Source: Vallitalea sp. (GTDB lineage: Bacteria; Bacillota; Clostridia; Lachnospirales; Vallitaleaceae). From it: a stretch of DNA of 64,000 bases. Every line of letters starts with the position of its first letter. The stretch's first letter is position 1. A program made the translations under genes and the position numbers. This document shows, piece by piece, positions 8,723 through 17,260 of this stretch. Below the pieces are notes generated by a model. The model searched no databases. It was not told the DNA's origin and saw only the letters and a program-made list of their open reading frames with translations. The DNA lies in NCBI GenBank assembly GCA_025210515.1, contig JAOARM010000025.1:124001-188000 (forward strand), read 5' to 3'.

Positions 8723-9541
8723 TTACATTTTTTCCCAAGGTGCTACTTTCTTTTCTAATGTATCTATTCTTTTTTGTAGTTTCTTTAACAAATCTTTATC
8801 ATTGCTATCTTTCGTCATATTAATAGACCCAATGTCTTTTATCCCAAAATATTTTAAACATCCCGTAAGAATCCTTTGTGCCATTTCCTCAACAAAATCC
8901 TCTTGTTTCATCCATTCAATATGCTTATTCAAATCTTTAAAATTACCATCAATTATTATTGCGTTCATTTCTGTTTGTTTCAATATATACTGTTTTGAAG
9001 GTTTTACGAAGCCAATATTTTCTCCTAGAATATTAGTAAGCTCATTATTAATTAAATTTGCTAGATTTTCACTATCACTATTATTATGAAGATGATATAT
9101 AATAAAATTATTGTTGGTATCATCCCAATTACAAGCCTTAGGATCATATTGTAAAGCTATGTATAATACTTTGTTATCTTTTTGCTTATTATTGGCATTA
9201 TATTCTACGAAATTCTTGTTAGCTCTATTTACACGTTTTTCCAAAGAGATATCAAAATCTTCCGTAGTCACATCTACTACGTTAAATCCCATATCTATTC
9301 CTTTATCCATTATTTGTTTAATAATATTATTATTAAACTCTTTAATTGCCACAAAATCCGAATTTTTTGAAATAGACATTAATGTTTTATCTAGACTATA
9401 CATGTGTTCATTATAACCTTTGTCAAAAATTAACAATGGATTATATCCTAATTTATCTTCTAATTTCATCTTATTAAACCATCCAATTATTCTTATTACT
9501 AGTATATGCATTTTATAAAAAATATTACCAATATTATTCAT
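8723..9541 (-). CDS. Amidase_3-fold protein lacking zinc ligands
   Basis: The product is 272 residues. Residues 35-240 follow the order of motifs in N-acetylmuramoyl-L-alanine amidases (Amidase_3). The zinc-binding His-Gly-Gly is replaced by DKGYN. The glutamate ligand position survives in IKEFNNNI. The family motif SIHaN is YIALQYD, and the catalytic E-x-G-F is IDGNFKD. The R-x-x-x-AN helix is kept (EKRVNRANKN). Two zinc histidines and the catalytic Glu are therefore missing, and a hydrolase activity is unlikely. The C-terminal tail is a short coiled coil (LKKLQKRIDTLEKKV). No ribosome site precedes the first ATG or the internal ones (Met 11, Met 25), so the start is uncertain. A MITE-like element lies 77 bases upstream. 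Confidence 0.6.
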   Translation of the reverse strand: MNNIGNIFYKMHILVIRIIGWFNKMKLEDKLGYNPLLIFDKGYNEHMYSLDKTLMSISKNSDFVAIKEFNNNIIKQIMDKGIDMGFNVVDVTTEDFDISLEKRVNRANKNFVEYNANNKQKDNKVLYIALQYDPKACNWDDTNNNFIIYHLHNNSDSENLANLINNELTNILGENIGFVKPSKQYILKQTEMNAIIIDGNFKDLNKHIEWMKQEDFVEEMAQRILTGCLKYFGIKDIGSINMTKDSNDKDLLKKLQKRIDTLEKKVAPWEKM

Positions 9542-9617
9542 ATCAAAACATAAAATAATAACTTTTTTATTTTAAAAAAAAGCTGTTTCATGAAGAATTC
9601 TTGATGTCAATAAAAAG

Positions 9618-9788
9618 GGGCTGTCTCATAATACATTTTTAAGTTTTTGGAAAATAGACTAGATTTAGCTATTCATACCCTTAAACGTCTGTTTAAAGGG
9701 TATGCGGTACGCCGTCCTGGCTTCGCTTGCCGCTAAACCTAGTCTATCTTCCTTATATTGACATTAAAATTGTATTATGATACAGCCC
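9618..9788. mobile_element. MITE-like palindromic element, copy A
   Basis: This 171-bp element begins gggctgtctcataataca and ends with its imperfect complement, giving terminal repeats of about 22 bp. Internally it carries a second long inverted repeat (tagactagatttagc against gctaaacctagtcta) around a short central hairpin, so it can fold into one long stem. It has no coding capacity. A related copy lies at 38704-38885 in inverted orientation. No clear target duplication is visible. It sits 17 bases past the stop of the ABC gene and may act as its terminator. Confidence 0.75.
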
Positions 9789-9805
9789 TATACTATATAT
9801 TTTTA

Positions 9806-11584
9806 CTAGCTTATTGCTTCGAATTGTGCCATATATAAATTGTGGTAAATCCCTTCTAAATTCATTAACTCTTCATGGCTTCCACTCTCTAATATGTTAC
9901 TATTATCTACTACAAATATTCTATCAGCCTTTTGAATAGTAGAAAGTCTATGTGCAATAACGAAAGATGTTCTTCCTTTTAATAATTCAACGATACCCTG
10001 TTGCACTAATCTCTCAGTATGTGTATCAATACTTGATGTAGCTTCATCTAATATTAGAATTTTAGGTTTAGATAATAGTGTTCTAGCAAAGGCTATTAAT
10101 TGTCTCTGCCCTACTGATAATTTAGTACCTCTTTCATTCACTTTTGTATCATAACCATTATCTAATTTCATTATGAACTCATGTGCATGAACCGATTTCG
10201 CTGCTTCAATAACTTCTTCGTCTGTGGCATCTAATTTACCATATCTTATATTATCTTTTACGGTTCCAGTAAATAAAAATGTATCTTGTGTCATAATACC
10301 CATTTGCTGTCTAAGGCTTTCAATAGTTACATCTTTAATGTCTATATTATCGATCTTAATGCTTCCACCATCAATATCATAAAATCTACTAATTAGATTA
10401 ACTATTGTTGTTTTTCCTGCTCCAGTTGGTCCAACTAATGCAATAGTTTCTCCTTGCTTAATGTCAAATGATACATTTTCAAGAACTTTTACATTTTTAT
10501 CATAAGAAAATGTAACATTATTAAACTCTACTTCACCTTTAATCTCTGGCATAACTTTTGCTTCATTAATATCTTTAATATCTGGCTGAGTATCTAATAT
10601 CTCAAATATTCTTTCTGCACCTGCAATATTAGTTATTAATTGATTGTAAAAATTACTAAGGTTCATAATAGGATGCCAAAACATAGCAATATAAGAAGTA
10701 AAAGCTATTAAAGTCCCTACTGTAATTTCATTAGCTTCTGACATTCTAACTCCAAGATAGAACACCATTATCGTTCCCACTCCCCAAGAAACTTCAACCA
10801 TTGGCCAGAACATATCATTTAGTTTAACAGCATTTATAAAAGCTTTTCTATGGTCATTAAGAATCTCACTAAAAGTATTACTAGTATAGTCTTCAGCTGT
10901 GAAACTCTGTACAACTTTTACACCTGAAAAATTTTCGTGGGTAAAAGCATTCATATTAGAATTTTTCTTACGAAACACTTGCCATCTTTTATGAGCTCTT
11001 ACTTGTATGAAATACATTCCAAAAACTAATAAAGGTAATAATGCTAATGCTCCTAAAGCAAGCTTAACATTTAGAATAAACATAATTATTAGCACAACTA
11101 TAACAGTAGTAAAATCTGGAATTAGTGAAATAACGCTATTAGTAAGAACTACTTTTAGAGAATTTACATCTCCTATTACCCTTGCTAATACTTTTCCAAC
11201 GGGACGATTATCAAAAAAATTGAATGAAAGCTTTTGTAAGTGTTCATATAGCTCCTGTCTTATCTCCATTAATACTTTGTTTGATACTCTTGACATAATA
11301 AGTATTCTCTTCTTAATACAATATCTACCTAATAAATTCAAGGCTAAAGCTATAATACCTATTATATATAATCCTTCTGAATTACCTTTTTTAATGTACT
11401 TATCTATAGCAATTTTTATAAATATTGGGTTAAGTACATTAACTGCTATAATTACTCCCATAATAAAAATAACAATACTTATTTCTTTTTTATACTTTTT
11501 CATATATGAAAACAATCTTAATATAGTTACTTTTTTCAATACATTTTCTTGTTGTTCATCTTCTCTAAAGTTATTTACTGCCAT
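9806..11584 (-). CDS. heterodimeric ABC exporter, half with intact catalytic Glu
   Basis: The product is 592 residues, an ABC exporter half-transporter. A six-helix exporter membrane domain (about 35-325) is followed by an ATPase domain with Walker A GPTGAGKTT (385-393), Q-loop QDTFLF, Walker B ILILDEATS with the catalytic Glu 514, and H-loop AHRLS. The signature is LSVGQ rather than LSGGQ (489-493). Its partner lies 32 bases upstream and has the complementary defect, the usual pattern of YfiB/YfiC, BmrC/BmrD and TM287/288 exporters, which move drugs or lipids out of the cell. Met 1 follows AGAGGTG. A non-peptide, hydrophobic substrate is likely but not shown. Confidence 0.9.
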   Translation of the reverse strand: MAVNNFREDEQQENVLKKVTILRLFSYMKKYKKEISIVIFIMGVIIAVNVLNPIFIKIAIDKYIKKGNSEGLYIIGIIALALNLLGRYCIKKRILIMSRVSNKVLMEIRQELYEHLQKLSFNFFDNRPVGKVLARVIGDVNSLKVVLTNSVISLIPDFTTVIVVLIIMFILNVKLALGALALLPLLVFGMYFIQVRAHKRWQVFRKKNSNMNAFTHENFSGVKVVQSFTAEDYTSNTFSEILNDHRKAFINAVKLNDMFWPMVEVSWGVGTIMVFYLGVRMSEANEITVGTLIAFTSYIAMFWHPIMNLSNFYNQLITNIAGAERIFEILDTQPDIKDINEAKVMPEIKGEVEFNNVTFSYDKNVKVLENVSFDIKQGETIALVGPTGAGKTTIVNLISRFYDIDGGSIKIDNIDIKDVTIESLRQQMGIMTQDTFLFTGTVKDNIRYGKLDATDEEVIEAAKSVHAHEFIMKLDNGYDTKVNERGTKLSVGQRQLIAFARTLLSKPKILILDEATSSIDTHTERLVQQGIVELLKGRTSFVIAHRLSTIQKADRIFVVDNSNILESGSHEELMNLEGIYHNLYMAQFEAIS

Positions 11585-11616
11585 ATTATCACCTCTCTGA
11601 TTGCTTTAATTTAAGA

Positions 11617-13332
11617 TTATACTGCGAATCCTTCATATTGCTCATTAAATGTATTGTAATATCTTCCTTTTAATGCCATTAATGTATTATGATTTCCTCT
11701 TTCTACTATTTTTCCCTCTTCAAGTATAATAATTTCATCTGCATTTTTAACGGCGGAAATTCTATGAGCAATAATAACCTTAGTTGTATCTTTTCTTTTC
11801 TCTATCTCTTGTTGAATTTTATGCTCTGTTTTCATATCAAGAGCAGAAGTTGAATCATCAAATACAATAATGCTACATTCTTTTGCTAATGCTCTTGCTA
11901 TACTTATTCTTTGCTTTTGTCCTCCAGATAAGCCAATTCCTCTCTCACCTATTATAGTATCGTATTCCTTTTCCATATTAGATATAAAATCATGGGCTTG
12001 TGCACTTTGTGCAGAATTAACTATTGTATCATTTATCATAAGTTCAGAGCCAAAGCTTATATTTTCTTTAATTGTATCAGAGAAAAGAAATACATCTTGC
12101 ATTACAAGTGAAATATTCTCTCTTAGATTGGTTAAATCAATATTTTGTATTTCATTATTATCAATTAAAATTTTACCTTCTGACACATCATAATATCTAA
12201 CCAGTAAATTAATTAATGACGTTTTACCAGAACCTGTTGCTCCCATTACAGCTAGTGTTTTACCAGGTTCTATTATAAAGTCAATATCTTGTAAAACCTT
12301 TGTTCCTTCAAGATCAAGTGAAACATTTTTAAATTCCACCTTTCCTTTAGGGTTATCTAATATTGTTGGACATTTACAATTTTCTATGTCTGGCTTTTCT
12401 TCAAAAACTTTATCTATTTTTTTAGCTGATGCTCTTGCTTCTGCCATTAAGTTGCTTAACCATCCAAACATTCTCATAGGCCATACTACCATGTACATAT
12501 AACCTGTAAATTTGACTAATGTACCAACTGTTAACTCTTCACCTATAACAAGTGCCCCACCAAATACAATAACTAACAATGGTAATAGATTAGTTAACAT
12601 TTCGATAAATGGGAAAAACTTCCCCCATATTCTTGCTTGCTCCATATTAAGCTTGTAATAGCCTTTATTATGCTTTAAAAATTTTGTTGTCTCATGTTTT
12701 TCTCTAGCAAAAGCTTTAACAAGTCTTATTCCTGCAATATTTTCTTGAGCTGTAGTATTAAGTGTAGCATTTTGTTCACTTATCTTTTCATATGTATCAC
12801 CAATTTGTTTTTCCAGCGAAATAGCCAGATATGCGATTATTGGCATTGTAACAAATGCTAATATAGATAATTTTGCACTTATTAAAAACATAAGTATTAC
12901 AGACACTATAAAATATATAGTCATTTCTATAACTAACATAAGTCCAAAGTTAATACCTTGCCATACTTTATCTGCATCGTCTTTTATTCTTGACATTAAT
13001 TCTCCAGTATTCTTTCTATCAAAAAAACCAAATGATAAACTTTGAATATGATCAAATAAATCTTGGCGTAATATACAAACTATTTTAGAGCTTACAATAT
13101 CAAAAAGCATTTCTTTTGCATATCCAAGTATTGCTCTACCTAACGTTATTCCAGCCAAAGCCATAATTAATCCTCTAAATATATCTTTCTGCCCACCTTC
13201 TATGACATCATCAATTATTCTACCGGTTATAATAGGTGTAAACAAATCAAGTGTAATTCCTATTAAAATAGTAATAATTCCAAATAAATAATAATACCAG
13301 TAATTTTTCATGTAACCTAATACTCTCTTCAT
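11617..13332 (-). CDS. heterodimeric ABC exporter, half with degenerate ATP site
   Basis: The product is 571 residues with an exporter membrane domain (about 10-310) and ATPase domain. Walker A is GATGSGKTS (364-372), the signature LSGGQ is intact (468-472), and Walker B reads IIVFDDSTSALD, so Asp 493 replaces the catalytic Glu. That marks this as the subunit contributing the non-hydrolytic site, paired with the 592-residue product downstream whose signature motif is degenerate. Lengths resemble YfiB/YfiC of B. subtilis. The first gene of the operon, it has an AGAGGAGG ribosome site before ATG 13332 and an unusual attenuator-like leader (13333-13634). Confidence 0.9.
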   Translation of the reverse strand: MKRVLGYMKNYWYYYLFGIITILIGITLDLFTPIITGRIIDDVIEGGQKDIFRGLIMALAGITLGRAILGYAKEMLFDIVSSKIVCILRQDLFDHIQSLSFGFFDRKNTGELMSRIKDDADKVWQGINFGLMLVIEMTIYFIVSVILMFLISAKLSILAFVTMPIIAYLAISLEKQIGDTYEKISEQNATLNTTAQENIAGIRLVKAFAREKHETTKFLKHNKGYYKLNMEQARIWGKFFPFIEMLTNLLPLLVIVFGGALVIGEELTVGTLVKFTGYMYMVVWPMRMFGWLSNLMAEARASAKKIDKVFEEKPDIENCKCPTILDNPKGKVEFKNVSLDLEGTKVLQDIDFIIEPGKTLAVMGATGSGKTSLINLLVRYYDVSEGKILIDNNEIQNIDLTNLRENISLVMQDVFLFSDTIKENISFGSELMINDTIVNSAQSAQAHDFISNMEKEYDTIIGERGIGLSGGQKQRISIARALAKECSIIVFDDSTSALDMKTEHKIQQEIEKRKDTTKVIIAHRISAVKNADEIIILEEGKIVERGNHNTLMALKGRYYNTFNEQYEGFAV

Positions 13333-13378
13333 AGCGGTTCCTCCTCTTCCAATAAAACAACAACTAAACTTCTTATAA

Positions 13379-13412
13379 TAAAAAAAACCATGGGTACAAT
13401 TATCCCATGGTT
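13379..13412 (-). terminator. second (promoter-distal) leader terminator of the ABC operon
   Basis: On the minus strand a perfect 9-bp stem AACCATGGG/CCCATGGTT (13386-13394 with 13404-13412) is followed by a T8 run. It ends about 47 bases before the ABC start codon, so it must be read through for the operon to be expressed. Its stem shares the CATGGG/CCCATG core with the terminator just upstream in the transcript. Confidence 0.8.
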
Positions 13413-13425
13413 AATATTGATAAAT

Positions 13426-13452
13426 AAAAAAAACATGGGTACACAACCCATG
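13426..13452 (-). terminator. first leader terminator of the ABC operon
   Basis: The stem CATGGGT/ACCCATG (13434-13440 with 13446-13452, 5-base loop) is followed by exactly eight T (13426-13433). It lies 30 bases after the stop codon of the leader peptide, the spacing expected when a ribosome on the leader controls folding. Confidence 0.8.
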
Positions 13453-13481
13453 CTCAATTATTATATTAGATTATAAGAAAT

Positions 13482-13586
13482 TTAATTTAACATCTGAGGT
13501 AGGGTCATTAATATATTGTGATTATATTTAACTTTATTGGCTGTATTTATTTTATAATTATTTGTATTTACTATTAAATTAAACAT
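13482..13586 (-). CDS. 34-residue leader peptide of the ABC exporter operon
   Basis: A short ORF starts at ATG 13586 with a near-perfect GGAGGTAGG ribosome site (GGAGG seven bases upstream) and ends at TAA 13482. The peptide begins MFNLIVNTNNYKINTANK and ends TLPQMLN; it is Asn-rich with no signal peptide. The sequence CCCTACCTC near its 3' end (13496-13504) is complementary over 8 bases to its own ribosome site (13590-13598), so the leader can fold back and mask it. Two terminators follow, then the exporter genes. By analogy with BmrB of B. subtilis it is probably a sensor of ribosome stalling that controls read-through, rather than a functional protein. Confidence 0.65.
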   Translation of the reverse strand: MFNLIVNTNNYKINTANKVKYNHNILMTLPQMLN

Positions 13587-13640
13587 AATCCTACCTCCAT
13601 TTCTTTTATTATTTTTTATTATATTAATTTATCTCTTATT

Positions 13641-13669
13641 ATATTACATAAATTATTCCATTATGTCAA
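13641..13669 (-). promoter_or_regulatory. SigA promoter of the leader peptide-ABC exporter operon
   Basis: On the minus strand TTGACA (13664-13669) lies 17 bases before TAATAT (13641-13646). Transcription would begin near 13634, leaving a leader of about 300 bases that contains the short ORF and both terminators. Confidence 0.65.
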
Positions 13670-13756
13670 TAATTATTTAATTAAAATATCTAACTATATT
13701 ATAAAAATGATTTTTAATTTCATTCAATTGTATGATTTAATTAAACTTCTTGCAAA

Positions 13757-13786
13757 ACAAAAAAGAGCACCATAGAGGTACTCTTT
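13757..13786 (-). terminator. terminator of the foldase gene
   Basis: The 10-bp stem AAAGAGTACC/GGTGCTCTTT with one G-U pair and 5-base loop (13762-13786) is followed by a T run on the minus strand, 17 bases after the stop of the foldase gene. Confidence 0.85.
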
Positions 13787-13803
13787 ATAGTCTACTACTA
13801 TTA

Positions 13804-15048
13804 TTATTCTTCTTTTTCTTTATCATCAGAACCATCTTTTTCATCTTGTGATTTTGTTTCGTCATTAGATTGTTCTTCATCTTTATTTTCATCAGCTTTT
13901 GTTTCTTCTGCATCATTATCTTTTACTTGATTTCTTGCTTGTCTAACTTCAACTGTACTCCAAACTTCATCATTTACTACAATCTCGTAATCTTTTTTCC
14001 ATTCTTCAAACTTGCCATCAAAAGCTTTTTGCATTAATTGCTTCTTAGCTTCTTCAACAATATTTTTTTCTTTCGCTTCTTCAGCTTGGATTTCTGCATC
14101 TGTAGCATCAATATGTTCTTCTAACTTAATAATGTGATAACCGAATGCTGTTTCAACAAGCTCACTAACTTCTCCATCTTTCATATTAAAGGCAGTTTCT
14201 TCAAATTCTGTAACCATTTCTCCTCTTTTGAAAGTATATTCTCCACCTTTTTCTTTTGATCCTGGGTCTTCGCTATATTCTTTTGCAAGAGTTGCAAAAT
14301 CTTCTCCTGCTTTTACTTTAGCTAAAACTTCTTCTGCTTTTTCTTTTATTTCTGCTTTTTTCTCATCTGATACAGGTTGATTGCTGTCGTCTCTTGTTGA
14401 AAATAATATATGTCTAGCTCTAACTTGATCAACATAATACTTATGACCATTTTCTTTATATCCTTTATATTGGTCACTTTGTTCTAGCATAGAATTAAGT
14501 TCTTCTTCATCAGCTTCAAAATCTTTCATTTCTTCATCAAAAAATGCTTGTGCTAGAGCTTGATTGTTAAGAATTTTTTTGATAACTTCTAATGTAATTC
14601 CATCTTTTTTAGCTATTTCTTTATCGAATTTATCCATAAATTCATGTGCTAATTTATCAGCTTCTTCTGCTTGCTCATCAGTAACTTCAACACCTTTATC
14701 TTTTGCAAGTAAAGAAATAATAGTAGCATTTTGAGCTGCATTTAGTGCATTTTCTTTTGCTATATCAACTAAAGTCTTACCTTCTTCTCCTGAAGGTTGA
14801 TCCCAAATATCAGAGCCAAATCTTTCAAAATAAGCTTCCATTTGTCTTAGATATAAATTAACTTCACCTAAACTAATTTCATCTCCATTAACTGTTGATA
14901 CTACTTTACCTTCACCAGATACCCCTTCATTTTCACTAGATACACCTTCATTGTCTTTCGTATCTACTTTTTTACCACATCCAGCAAAAAGTACTGCTAC
15001 CATTGAAAATATCATAATTGCTGAAATAAGTTTCTTAAAATTTTTCAT
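13804..15048 (-). CDS. prsA: PrsA-type extracytoplasmic foldase (parvulin PPIase lipoprotein)
   Basis: The product is 414 residues from ATG 15048; the GTG at 15057 overlaps the AAGGAG site and is rejected. An N-terminal lipoprotein signal ends in the lipobox LFAGC, so the protein is lipid-anchored outside the membrane. A helical SurA/trigger-like segment (about 40-200) is followed by a parvulin domain (about 205-310: [38 protein letters not shown]). PrsA proteins catalyse prolyl isomerisation and help exported proteins fold at the cell surface. The last 45 residues are a Glu/Asp/Lys-rich tail of no known role. It is monocistronic, with its own terminator. Confidence 0.9.
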   Translation of the reverse strand: MKNFKKLISAIMIFSMVAVLFAGCGKKVDTKDNEGVSSENEGVSGEGKVVSTVNGDEISLGEVNLYLRQMEAYFERFGSDIWDQPSGEEGKTLVDIAKENALNAAQNATIISLLAKDKGVEVTDEQAEEADKLAHEFMDKFDKEIAKKDGITLEVIKKILNNQALAQAFFDEEMKDFEADEEELNSMLEQSDQYKGYKENGHKYYVDQVRARHILFSTRDDSNQPVSDEKKAEIKEKAEEVLAKVKAGEDFATLAKEYSEDPGSKEKGGEYTFKRGEMVTEFEETAFNMKDGEVSELVETAFGYHIIKLEEHIDATDAEIQAEEAKEKNIVEEAKKQLMQKAFDGKFEEWKKDYEIVVNDEVWSTVEVRQARNQVKDNDAEETKADENKDEEQSNDETKSQDEKDGSDDKEKEE

Positions 15049-15159
15049 TATTGCCACTCCTTCTTTTTCTTTAAAGTAATAAAATTATAATATCTTGTTT
15101 TACACGTAAATATTTTCATCTCATATAATAGTACATTATTATATAATAACAAATAAATA

Positions 15160-15187
15160 AAATAGGTACAACAGTGTGTGCCTATTT
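15160..15187. terminator. possible terminator hairpin
   Basis: A 10-bp stem AAATAGGTAC/GTGCCTATTT with one G-U pair encloses an 8-base loop. On the minus strand it is followed by a broken T run. It lies about 150 bases past the Usp gene and is its most likely terminator. Confidence 0.5.
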
Positions 15188-15338
15188 CATCACGTTTGTA
15201 AAAAGAAAATTTGTATATCAATTTGATATTATATTTTTATAGTCCTTTGCTCAACTATATTCTAAATGATTTTTACAATAAAATCAATTTAAAATTTTTG
15301 TTGTGAATTGTAGTAATGTTTTATATATACCTTCTTAA

Positions 15339-15791
15339 CTAAGAAGAGAATATTCTTTTGTCTTTAACAAATTTTCGTTTATCTATATCTTTTCTTTCTA
15401 ATATCAATAATTCAACTTCTTTTGTTTTACTTACTATATTACTTTCTATATCTTTTCTAAGTAGTTTATGAAGTTTACTTCTCATAGTTTGTCCTAATAC
15501 TAATCTTGTTATTGTCATGCTTTTTATAAATTCAATAATTCTATTAGGTACGTCTTTTCCACTAATAAAATGTACTTCTCCGCCTAGTAATTTTCCATAT
15601 TCAAATAATTCTTGTAACAATGTAATTGCTTCCTCATTATCAAATATACTCATGCCCTTTTCAACATGTAGTATATGAAGCTCTCCACCAATTTTGTTAG
15701 CTAACTCTGCACCTTTTTTAATTAACCGTTTAGAGTTTTTTTGTATAGTAATACAAACTAATACTTTTTCTACGTCCTGATTATGATTCAT
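15339..15791 (-). CDS. universal-stress-protein domain protein, KdpD-Usp-like
   Basis: The product is 150 residues from ATG 15791, which has GGGGG seven bases upstream; the TTG two codons earlier is unlikely. One Usp (UspA/HUP-like) domain spans it: VEKVLVCITIQKNSKRLIKKG at the start, then TRLVLGQTMRSKLHKLL, which has the G-x-x-x-x-S-K layout of the nucleotide-binding loop seen in the Usp domain of KdpD sensors. These proteins bind ATP or nucleotides. Here it stands alone, without a kinase or K+ transporter nearby, so its role is unclear. Confidence 0.75.
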   Translation of the reverse strand: MNHNQDVEKVLVCITIQKNSKRLIKKGAELANKIGGELHILHVEKGMSIFDNEEAITLLQELFEYGKLLGGEVHFISGKDVPNRIIEFIKSMTITRLVLGQTMRSKLHKLLRKDIESNIVSKTKEVELLILERKDIDKRKFVKDKRIFSS

Positions 15792-15936
15792 ATACAAGCC
15801 CCCTTATTTTAATAAGCTATCTATAATGAATATCTATATAATTCGAGATAAGTACATTGTCATTATAACATGTAAAATATTCTTATTCTACAACTTAAAA
15901 AAAACTTCAATATTTGTTAACAAATTATTCATGATT

Positions 15937-15972
15937 AAAAAAAGACTCCTCTATTTAAGATTTGTCTTTTTT
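15937..15972 (-). terminator. terminator of the 15996-16292 gene
   Basis: An A/T-dominated 9-bp stem (AAAAAAGAC/GTCTTTTTT, 17-base loop) follows the stop codon by 23 bases, with poly-T on the descending arm. Confidence 0.5.
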
Positions 15973-15995
15973 ATTCTATAATAAATATTTTATTT

Positions 15996-16292
15996 TTACT
16001 CTATCTCATCATTATAACCTATTGTTCTTGCATATAAAGTTGATTTACTATCGTGTCTATACTTCATAGGAAATAATTTACACATTCTATCCATCAATTC
16101 TTTATAAAATAATTCCTCAGAATGTTCACTATTTAATTGATCATTTTTTCTTGTATACCAACTTTTACACTTTCGTTCTTCAGAATTTTTTAATTCTGTC
16201 TCAATTTCATTAATATCTTTCCACTGTCCAGTATTCAATATTTTTTCTATACTACTTTCTAAGGCAAAAACATCAGAGTCTTTACATTTCAT
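15996..16292 (-). CDS. hypothetical protein
   Basis: The product is 98 residues from ATG 16292, with AAGGAG eleven bases upstream; the GTG at 16304 lies inside that site. The protein is hydrophilic and charged with no signal peptide or membrane helix. It contains the pattern KCKSWYTRKNDQLNSEH and ends in an acidic GYNDEIE. I recognise no family. It has its own terminator and appears monocistronic. Confidence 0.5.
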   Translation of the reverse strand: MKCKDSDVFALESSIEKILNTGQWKDINEIETELKNSEERKCKSWYTRKNDQLNSEHSEELFYKELMDRMCKLFPMKYRHDSKSTLYARTIGYNDEIE

Positions 16293-16443
16293 GTTTAATA
16301 TCACTCCTTATAATAATTCATATTAATTTATTTTATTATCATTATTTATAATCATATACTAATTTATTTTATTATTCCCTAATTCATTCATATTTATTTC
16401 ATGAAAGCGTAAGAAAGCACTTTGTTATGCATATAAATAACGC

Positions 16444-16459
16444 CACAGAAAATTCTGTG
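16444..16459 (-). terminator. hairpin downstream of coat-like gene
   Basis: The 7-bp stem CACAGAA/TTCTGTG lies 57 bases past the stop at 16516. The T-rich run on the minus strand is imperfect, so termination is probable rather than certain. Confidence 0.5.
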
Positions 16460-16515
16460 ACATTATCTAATACTTCTTAATCTTATATATATTAAATTAA
16501 AAGGAAGAGTAATTA

Positions 16516-17163
16516 TTAATAATAATCAGGATATCTACGATAATAAGGATCTGGACAAAATGGTTGTGGATAATAACACCATTGTCTTGTCTTATGCCTT
16601 CTTTTACATCTTCTACTTCTTCTACCAAATACTTCATTTAACATCATTACATGAATATTATTTCTTAACCATCTATTTGGGTTTCTATAACACCCACAAC
16701 GTTTGCTAGTATTATCAACTATATCTTCTTTTACTTCACTTTCGTTAGATATGATTTCATCAAATTCTTTTGTGTCAATATCTTTATCTTGTTGTATTTT
16801 CTCATATATTTTATCAACTAGCATCTCTATAACTTCTTTTTCTGGATATTCATCATACATGTAGCTACCGTCATACTCCATTTTATCACATTCTTCATCA
16901 ATGTAATATTGTATCTTCTTACATACTTCTGGATACATAGCCTTCATTTTTTTCTTATCCATTTCGTCTATTCCATTATAATCTTCTTCTGGTATTTGGA
17001 TAGGTATTTGCATATCGTTATAATCTTTGTACTGCATTTTCCTATTGTACTTATTTTGGTCAAAAGAATTTTGCTGATATCCATATGTGCCATATCCAAA
17101 ACTATCTCTATTGTTTGTATATGGTTTATAATACATTTCATAAGGGTCTTTGTACTTATCCAA
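16516..17163 (-). CDS. Tyr/Arg-rich conserved clostridial protein, spore-coat-like
   Basis: The product is 215 residues. The N-terminal 55 residues are rich in Tyr, Asn and Gln (YKPYTNNRDSFGYGTYGYQQ). The middle has the pattern MYPEVCKKIQYYIDEECDKM and MYDEYPEKEVIEMLVDKIY, which I recall from a family widespread in spore-forming Clostridia. The C-terminus is Arg- and Tyr-rich (RRSRRCKRRHKTRQW, then PDPYYRRYPDYY) with several Cys. That composition resembles cross-linked spore coat proteins, but the function is inference. It precedes no obvious partner. A terminator follows. Confidence 0.55.
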   Translation of the reverse strand: MDKYKDPYEMYYKPYTNNRDSFGYGTYGYQQNSFDQNKYNRKMQYKDYNDMQIPIQIPEEDYNGIDEMDKKKMKAMYPEVCKKIQYYIDEECDKMEYDGSYMYDEYPEKEVIEMLVDKIYEKIQQDKDIDTKEFDEIISNESEVKEDIVDNTSKRCGCYRNPNRWLRNNIHVMMLNEVFGRRSRRCKRRHKTRQWCYYPQPFCPDPYYRRYPDYY

Positions 17164-17260
17164 TTTAATAAATCCTCCAATTTATATTTCACTATAAATA
17201 TATGCTTCTTTATTAAATTGGTTCTATCTTAATTAATATTTGTTTTATTATATATATTCA

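Noticed and set aside
11007..11600. 197-codon plus-strand open frame
   Set aside because: It is antisense to the exporter gene at 9806-11584, has no ribosome site, and its composition mirrors the complementary strand of a membrane protein.
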